Shown here: positions 14,595-18,306 of the stretch, piece by piece
Layout of the letters: every line of letters begins with the position of its first letter
Numbering within the stretch: position 1 is the first letter of the stretch
Assembly: GCA_009903905.1 (NCBI GenBank)
Contig: WYEI01000284.1
Coordinates: 1 to 18,306 of the forward strand
DNA length: 18,306 nucleotides
From: Pyrobaculum sp.
GTDB lineage: Archaea; Thermoproteota; Thermoprotei; Thermoproteales; Thermoproteaceae
Direction of reading: 5' to 3'
The notes under the pieces: generated by a model
What the model saw: only the letters and a program-made list of their open reading frames with translations
The model's database searches: none
Told to the model about the DNA's origin: nothing
Made by a program: the position numbers and the translations under genes

Positions 14595-15254
14595 ATGCGC
14601 GTTCCCATATGGGTCGAGGCCTCCCGCCTCAGGGTTTTAGTTTTTGGCGGCGGCTCTGTTGGGACCCGGAGGGCGAGGTTTTTCCGCTCTGCTGGGGCCG
14701 AGGTGAGGGTTGTGGCTAGGGAGGTGTCGCCCGAGCTGGGGGCGCTGGGTGTCGAGATCAAGCGCGTGGATCTGCGCGTGTACGACCCCTCGCCGGACAT
14801 CCAGTGGGCCGACGTGGTGGTGATAGCCGTCAGCGACGTGGAGCTGGCGGAAAGGCTGTATAAACTCGCCGACGGCATGGGGAAGCTGGTAAACGACGCC
14901 ACAGACGCCTCCCGCACCCACGTGGTGGTGCCCTACGAGAGGGAGGTCGCAGGTCTGAGAATCGCGGTGACCAGCGAAGGCGCCGCGGGGACGCCGGCGA
15001 GGCTCTCCCTAGATGTAATCGAGGAGTGCATCAAGAGGAGTTGGATACCCACCTTCTATGAGGTATACAGCGTGCTTAAGAGGGAGGCCAAGGCTTGGAT
15101 CCCGGACGCCAAGCAGAGGCTCCGCTTCTACCAGCAACTGGCCGAAGACGGGGTCTTCACGTCTCTCGTCAAGAGCGGAGACTTGGAGGGGGCGCTTGCG
15201 AGGGGGCGGGAGCTCCTCGCCGCCCTCTACAAAGAGCTTAATAGACAGACGTAG
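14595..15254 (+). CDS. Precorrin-2 dehydrogenase (SirC/Met8/CysG N-domain family)
   Basis: The enzyme oxidises precorrin-2 to sirohydrochlorin with NAD; some relatives also insert iron. The protein has 219 residues from ATG 14595, near the family size of 200-270. The NAD-binding loop VLVFGGGSVGTRRARFF (14-30) is the family's GGGxVxxRR pattern. VNDATDASRTHVVVPY (99-114) holds Asp101, matching the conserved Asp thought to act in dehydrogenation and chelation in CysG and Met8. IAVTSEGAAGTPARLSLDVIEE matches the dimer/substrate segment with its SxGxxP pattern. A helical C-terminal part completes the protein. It has its own TATA box and stands apart from the SUMT-hemD pair by the small prepilin-like gene. 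It links SUMT output to the CbiX-like and radical SAM proteins encoded at 10024-11660. Whether it is dehydrogenase only is not visible. Confidence 0.92.
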   Translation: MRVPIWVEASRLRVLVFGGGSVGTRRARFFRSAGAEVRVVAREVSPELGALGVEIKRVDLRVYDPSPDIQWADVVVIAVSDVELAERLYKLADGMGKLVNDATDASRTHVVVPYEREVAGLRIAVTSEGAAGTPARLSLDVIEECIKRSWIPTFYEVYSVLKREAKAWIPDAKQRLRFYQQLAEDGVFTSLVKSGDLEGALARGRELLAALYKELNRQT

Positions 15255-15773
15255 TGACGACTTGGTGAGGACAAGAACCCGGCCTGAGAGATGAGGAGGG
15301 TATCCTGCGCCGAAGCCCATCTCCTCGCCGAAACACCTAAAGCTTATGGCCGCTGGCCGGTGTAGACGAAGCTAGAGACGGCATTGGTTACGGCGGCTGA
15401 CGCCGCCGGTCCCGTCCTCCAGGAGGTCTCCACTGGCGAGGTCCTCCAAAGCGCCCCCGCAGAGGAGACGGCCGATGCTTCGGAGAAGCTGATTCGGATC
15501 GTCAAAGAGAAGACGCGGATGTCGGCGGAAATAGAGCTGGAGCATAGAGGGGATGTGCACAACGACGTATTGAGGAAAATGCTAGACGCCTTCTTGCAAA
15601 AGTTTCTTGTGCCCACGCCATCTGGCTGGGAACCGGGGGTTGGGGTGGTGAGTGGACAACCCCACGGAGAGGCCCCGGCGGTATGATACAGGCTGGTGGT
15701 TTTCTGAATGTGATGAGCCGCCGATGGTGTAGATGTGGGGCACACCCTTTGCCGATGTTTACGCCTTGTGGCG
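15255..15773. other. 519-base stretch without a convincing gene
   Basis: Between the precorrin-2 dehydrogenase stop and the DUF6884-like stop I see no recognisable protein, tRNA or repeat. A weak plus-strand frame at 15384-15686 is listed separately. Antisense frames across 15344-15783 are rich in Ser, Pro and His and have no protein-like pattern. A GTGATGA at 15710 resembles an sRNA C box but lacks a D box downstream. It may be decayed coding sequence. Confidence 0.5.
15384..15686 (+). CDS. Possible small protein or gene remnant, unrecognised
   Basis: This is a doubtful 100-residue frame starting at TTG; an in-frame stop lies at 15363 and no ATG or GTG is available nearer. Residues from about 28 to 72, including SEKLIRIVKEKTRMSAEIEL and DVLRKMLDAFLQKFL, look like two charged amphipathic helices and differ from the low-quality translations of the other frames. 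The last 25 residues are rich in Gly and Pro and look non-coding. A weak TATA-like CTTATG lies at 15343-15348. I recognise no family. It may be a real small gene, a fragment of a decayed gene, or chance. Confidence 0.25.
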   Translation: MVTAADAAGPVLQEVSTGEVLQSAPAEETADASEKLIRIVKEKTRMSAEIELEHRGDVHNDVLRKMLDAFLQKFLVPTPSGWEPGVGVVSGQPHGEAPAV

Positions 15774-16238
15774 TTATTTCCATAGTTCTAATAGGAGCTT
15801 CTTAAGCGCCAGGTGTTTGTCGAAGTTTCCAGTCTTTATCCAGCGTCCACACGCCTTATACGGCGAGAGGACGTAGAGGCCGTATCGGCAGACCACCTCC
15901 TCCACGGCGGTGTAATACGGCTTGGAGGCGACGATGATGACCGTGGAGCTCCTCGCCATCTTCTCGACGCCTTCCACAACGCCGACCCGCCGTGCCCACC
16001 TCTTTATCTCCTCAGGTGGTAAACCGCTGAGAGTCTCGTCGTAGGGCTCCAGCACCTGGTCCTCGTGGACCAGCCCATATTTCGCGGATATGATATAGAG
16101 CGATACAGGCACGCCATGCGCTCTAACCTCGTCTACGGCCTTCGCCACGCGCTGAACCGAGGGGCCCCGGTACAACAACCTCGCGGGGGCGGCCACGCCG
16201 AGCTTCTCGCCCGTACAGTTGGTGACTACGGAAAACAC
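15774..16238 (-). CDS. DUF6884-like protein
   Basis: From the GTG at 16238 the protein has 154 residues. The N-terminus MFSVVTNCTGEK followed by VAAPARLLYRGPSVQ (15-29) and the central LYIISAKYGLV (48-57) with VLEPYDETL (62-70) match the DUF6884 pattern: Cys near the start, an APAxxLY segment, then SAKYGL and PYDxxL. STVIIVASKPYYTAVEE and the basic C-terminus KTGNFDKHLALKKLLLELWK complete it. A TTG two codons upstream is an alternative start; frames further out lack resemblance. TTTTAA at 16261-16266 suits a leaderless start at the GTG. Function is not known to me. The SAKYGL/PYD pattern recalls YaaA (DUF328) proteins. It is divergent from uppP and lies near a Vut_1-type 7-deazapurine transporter gene, which may be a functional hint. 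Confidence 0.72.
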   Translation of the reverse strand: MFSVVTNCTGEKLGVAAPARLLYRGPSVQRVAKAVDEVRAHGVPVSLYIISAKYGLVHEDQVLEPYDETLSGLPPEEIKRWARRVGVVEGVEKMARSSTVIIVASKPYYTAVEEVVCRYGLYVLSPYKACGRWIKTGNFDKHLALKKLLLELWK

Positions 16239-16247
16239 GGCCAAAGA

Positions 16248-16268
16248 TTTTATTAGAGGGTTAAAACA
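16248..16268. promoter_or_regulatory. Divergent promoter pair for uppP and DUF6884-like gene
   Basis: In the 37-base gap between starts, TTTTATTA (16248-16255) is centred 24.5 bases before the uppP ATG at 16276. On the minus strand TTTTAA (16261-16266) is centred about 25.5 bases before the GTG at 16238. The two boxes are crossed, each lying nearer to the other gene, as expected for back-to-back leaderless promoters. Confidence 0.5.
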
Positions 16269-16275
16269 GTTCCCC

Positions 16276-17079
16276 ATGGACGTCACGACGGCGTTAGTGC
16301 TGGGCGTGGTGCAAGGAGTGGCCGAATGGCTCCCCATAAGCAGCAAGACGCAGATAATGCTGGTCTCGCAGATGTTGCTGGGAGCATCCCCACAGATTGC
16401 CTACTCCTTGGGCCTCTTCTTGGAGGCGGCTTCGGCCCTGGCGGCGTTGATCTACTTCAGGTGGGTATATCTAAAGATCTTGAGAGGCCTCCTCGGCGAC
16501 AAGGAGGGGAGGAGATGGCTGACCTACGTCGTGGTGACCACCGCGGTTACGGCACTGGTCGGGATCCCGCTGTATTACGCGGCGAAGAGGTGGCTCCTCG
16601 TCGGCGCGGAGGTCGGGTGGCTCATGGCGGCGCTGGGAGCCGCCGTCATCCTCAACGCAGTTCTGCTCCAGGGGGCAAGGTCTGCCGCAGGTCTCAAGTC
16701 CTTCGGCGACATGACGCTGGGCCACATGGCGTTGGTGGGGCTGGCCCAGGCGCTGTCTGTCCTCCCCGGGCTCAGCAGGTCGGGCTTGACCACCACAACC
16801 CTCCTACTGCTCGGCTACAGGCCCGATGAGGCCTTCAAGGCTTCCTTCGTGCTGGTCCCCGTGGCGGGGCTGGGCGCCACTGCCCTGGCCTACCTCTCCG
16901 AGGGAGCCGCCGTGGCCACATCGGAGGCGCTGGCCGCCTTCGCCATAGGCGTCGTTGCGAGTCTAGTCACAATAAAGGCCCTGCTGGTGTTTGCAAAGAG
17001 CAGACACGTGGTCTTGGTCAACTTCGTGGTTGGGGCGCTGGCGGTAGCCGGAGGCCTTTTAAGGGCTTTTGTTGGTTAA
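16276..17079 (+). CDS. UppP/BacA-family polyprenyl-diphosphate phosphatase
   Basis: This is an integral membrane protein of 267 residues, of the undecaprenyl-diphosphatase (UppP/BacA) family, which dephosphorylates polyprenyl diphosphate carriers used for glycan transfer. In archaea the lipid would be a dolichol-type or other polyprenol. The first signature reads QGVAEWLPISSKTQ (13-26) with Glu17, and the second reads LPGLSRSGLTTTTLLLLG (163-180) with Arg168. The bacterial motif has a catalytic His where Gln26 stands here. Several hydrophobic segments (about 3-20, 47-66, 83-105, 112-132, 150-165, 190-210, 222-265) fit the eight-helix fold. ATG 16276 is chosen over the upstream GTG at 16219 because the TATA box lies between them and the family N-terminus begins there. 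Its 3' end overlaps the converging transporter gene by 21 bases. Confidence 0.88.
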   Translation: MDVTTALVLGVVQGVAEWLPISSKTQIMLVSQMLLGASPQIAYSLGLFLEAASALAALIYFRWVYLKILRGLLGDKEGRRWLTYVVVTTAVTALVGIPLYYAAKRWLLVGAEVGWLMAALGAAVILNAVLLQGARSAAGLKSFGDMTLGHMALVGLAQALSVLPGLSRSGLTTTTLLLLGYRPDEAFKASFVLVPVAGLGATALAYLSEGAAVATSEALAAFAIGVVASLVTIKALLVFAKSRHVVLVNFVVGALAVAGGLLRAFVG

Positions 17080-17730
17080 CGCCGCGACGTATCTCCTCGC
17101 CCCATATATAAGCAGGGCCTCCAGCGGGATCTGAAGCCACTTCACAAGAATCTGGCCCCAGATAATCTGAAGCTCAGGCCCAAAGGCCAGCGAGATAAAC
17201 ACCGCAGTATCAACCACCTGGGCCACCAGGGAGGAGCTGTAGGCCCTTATCAAGACATGTAGACGAGGCCACTTGGTGACTATGTAGACGTCTACAGTAG
17301 AAGACACGAGGTAGGCAGTAAGCGAGGCCACGGCGATCCTCGCCGAGGGGGCTATGACGGAATCCACAACGGCAGCTCTGTCGGCAAACCAGGCCGGGGG
17401 TGGAAGGGTGGAGGCGCTCCACGCCGCAAACGCCACAGCGGCTTGAAAGAAGAAGCCCAGCCTCACGGCGCGGAGGGCGAACCGCCTCCCGAAGTATATC
17501 GCCATGGCGTCCAGCACAGCCACGTTTGTCATAAATATGACGGTGCCCGCCGGCGCGACGCCGACTCCGTAGTCCACGAGCTTATTCGCGATGAACTGCG
17601 CCGCCGTCAAGCTACCGAAGAAGAGGCCCACGAGAACTGCGTCTGCCTTCTCTCTCCACAGCCGCAGAAGCAACAGATAGAAAAGGTAGAGTGCCACCCC
17701 GTATCCCCAGGCTATAAACAGGGCGAGCAT
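17059..17730 (-). CDS. Vut_1/YhhQ-family transporter (queuosine-precursor type)
   Basis: The predicted membrane protein has 223 residues and about six or seven hydrophobic segments (roughly 2-23, 30-50, 62-80, 92-108, 130-148, 165-185, 190-212). Family marks are AAQFIANKLVDYG (43-55), the family's 'NK' first-loop motif, TNVAVLDAMAIYFG, which matches the 'DxixExYG' segment with Met-Ala in place of the Glu region, and near the C-terminus SSSLVAQVVDTAVFISLAFG, matching the Ss..qxiDtxxF motif. YhhQ-type proteins import queuosine or archaeosine precursors such as preQ0. ATG 17730 is preferred to an in-frame extension to 17916 because a TATA box at 17750-17755 gives a 22-23 base spacing. The tail overlaps uppP. 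Transport of a 7-deazapurine is an inference from family. Confidence 0.75.
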   Translation of the reverse strand: MLALFIAWGYGVALYLFYLLLLRLWREKADAVLVGLFFGSLTAAQFIANKLVDYGVGVAPAGTVIFMTNVAVLDAMAIYFGRRFALRAVRLGFFFQAAVAFAAWSASTLPPPAWFADRAAVVDSVIAPSARIAVASLTAYLVSSTVDVYIVTKWPRLHVLIRAYSSSLVAQVVDTAVFISLAFGPELQIIWGQILVKWLQIPLEALLIYGARRYVAALTNKSP

Positions 17731-17748
17731 GGCGTCTAGACGAGGCGC

Positions 17749-17763
17749 ATTTAAAAATATAAA
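17749..17763. promoter_or_regulatory. Divergent promoter pair for Vut_1 gene and trpC
   Basis: The AT run ATTTAAAAATATAAA lies between the two starts. TTTAAA (17750-17755) is 22.5 bases from the minus-strand ATG at 17730. AATATAAA (17756-17763) is centred 23.5 bases from the plus-strand GTG at 17783. Overlapping boxes in one 15-base run thus serve both genes. Confidence 0.55.
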
Positions 17764-17782
17764 GCAGGCATTTGTCGAATTC

Positions 17783-18306
17783 GTGGACTTCCTAGCCGCC
17801 GTTAAAAAGACGGTGGAGCTCCGCCTAGCCACGGAGCCTCCGCCGCCGCCCCGCACGGCGCCTCTGGTCGACTTTGTAAAGGCTCTCGGCGAGTTCGGCA
17901 TAATCGCCGAGTACAAACGGGCCTCACCCCGCGGCGTCGTGAGGCTCGACCTACCCCCCTGGGCCTACTTCGCAGAGCTACAGAACTCCGCCGCGGCCTA
18001 CTCAGTGTTGACGGAGCCCTTCTGGTTCCTCGGCGACTACCGCTTCATCCCCATGGCCAAGGCCTTCAAGCCCGTGCTTATGAAAGACTTCGTAATAGAC
18101 AAAAGACAGGTGGAGATGGCCTACGGCTACGGGGCAGACGCCGTCTTGATAATATACAGGCTTGTGGAACGGGAGAAGGCCATGGAGCTGGCGGAACACG
18201 CCGAGAGGCTGGGCCTCACCCCCGTCGTCGAGGTGGACAATCTGCAGGACGCCAAGGAGGTGGCCACCTGGGGCGGAAAGGTGGTAATTGGCATAAACGC
18301 CAGAGA
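17783..18306 (+). CDS. trpC: Indole-3-glycerol phosphate synthase TrpC (3' truncated by window edge)
   Basis: TrpC converts carboxyphenylaminodeoxyribulose phosphate to indole-3-glycerol phosphate in tryptophan synthesis. About 174 residues are visible and the frame is open at the last base; family members are about 250. Motifs are IIAEYKRASPRG (43-54), matching the EiKrxSPS phosphate/substrate segment, SVLTEPFWFLGDYRFI, PVLMKDFVIDKRQVEMAYGY with the conserved catalytic-type Lys, GADAVLIIYRLV, VVEVDNLQDA and IGINAR at the end of the window. The GTG at 17783 is chosen over the ATG at 17729, which gives a longer frame, because the TATA element lies between them at the leaderless distance. Its ATPP-like proline run (residues 20-24) is in the loop before the barrel. 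No other trp gene is visible. Confidence 0.92.
   Translation, partial: MDFLAAVKKTVELRLATEPPPPPRTAPLVDFVKALGEFGIIAEYKRASPRGVVRLDLPPWAYFAELQNSAAAYSVLTEPFWFLGDYRFIPMAKAFKPVLMKDFVIDKRQVEMAYGYGADAVLIIYRLVEREKAMELAEHAERLGLTPVVEVDNLQDAKEVATWGGKVVIGINAR

Noticed and set aside
15702..15770. C/D box sRNA starting with GTGATGA at 15710
   Set aside because: A C-box match is present, but no CUGA D box follows within about 60 bases and no clear C'/D' pair is seen.
15344..15783. Antisense open frames across the gene-poor gap
   Set aside because: Translations are Ser/Pro/His-rich without any motif or helix pattern; they look like chance frames in GC-rich DNA.
1..18306. tRNA, rRNA, insertion sequences, CRISPR arrays
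   Set aside because: No T-arm-like consensus, no transposase-like protein, no terminal inverted repeats and no regularly spaced repeats were noticed by eye.

Overview
The window looks like the chromosome of a hyperthermophilic crenarchaeon of the order Thermoproteales, most likely Pyrobaculum. I judge this from gene content and style, not from a database search. Supporting signs are GC-rich coding, very tight or overlapping genes, archaeal TATA boxes about 23 bases upstream of start codons (leaderless transcripts), a separate PurS/PurQ/PurL trio, siroheme-route tetrapyrrole genes with a radical SAM heme enzyme, and a prepilin-like small protein.

Bases 1-9988 are a de novo purine (IMP) cluster. 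A plus-strand operon purL (5' end outside the window)-purF-purN-folD meets purC, which runs on the minus strand. purC and purD diverge from a promoter region at 5508-5637, and purD leads a second plus-strand operon purD-purS-purQ-purF2-purM. Together these cover PRPP to phosphoribosylamine, GAR, FGAR, FGAM, AIR and the SAICAR step. FolD supplies the one-carbon folate used by PurN. PurE, PurB and the last two steps are not here. The striking element is purF2, a second PurF-like protein. It has lost the N-terminal catalytic Cys, the Asn-Gly oxyanion pair and the Lys-Arg-Tyr flexible loop, but keeps a PRPP-type loop and all four Fe-S cysteines. It lies directly after purS-purQ.

Bases 10024-15254 are a tetrapyrrole block. 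The minus-strand operon is hemL-radical SAM (AhbC/AhbD/NirJ type)-CbiX/SirB-like chelatase. The divergent plus-strand pair is SUMT (uroporphyrinogen III methyltransferase)-hemD. A separate precorrin-2 dehydrogenase follows under its own promoter. These give glutamate-1-semialdehyde to ALA, the uroporphyrinogen III ring, and its conversion to sirohydrochlorin, siroheme and probably heme or d1. A 62-residue prepilin-like gene sits between hemD and the precorrin-2 dehydrogenase gene.

Bases 15255-15773 hold no convincing gene, only one weak open frame. From 15774 to the end are a DUF6884-like protein (minus), a divergent UppP/BacA-family polyprenyl diphosphatase (plus), a Vut_1/YhhQ-family queuosine-precursor-type transporter (minus, tail overlapping uppP), and the 5' part of trpC (plus), which runs off the window. 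No tRNA, rRNA, insertion sequence or CRISPR array was recognised.
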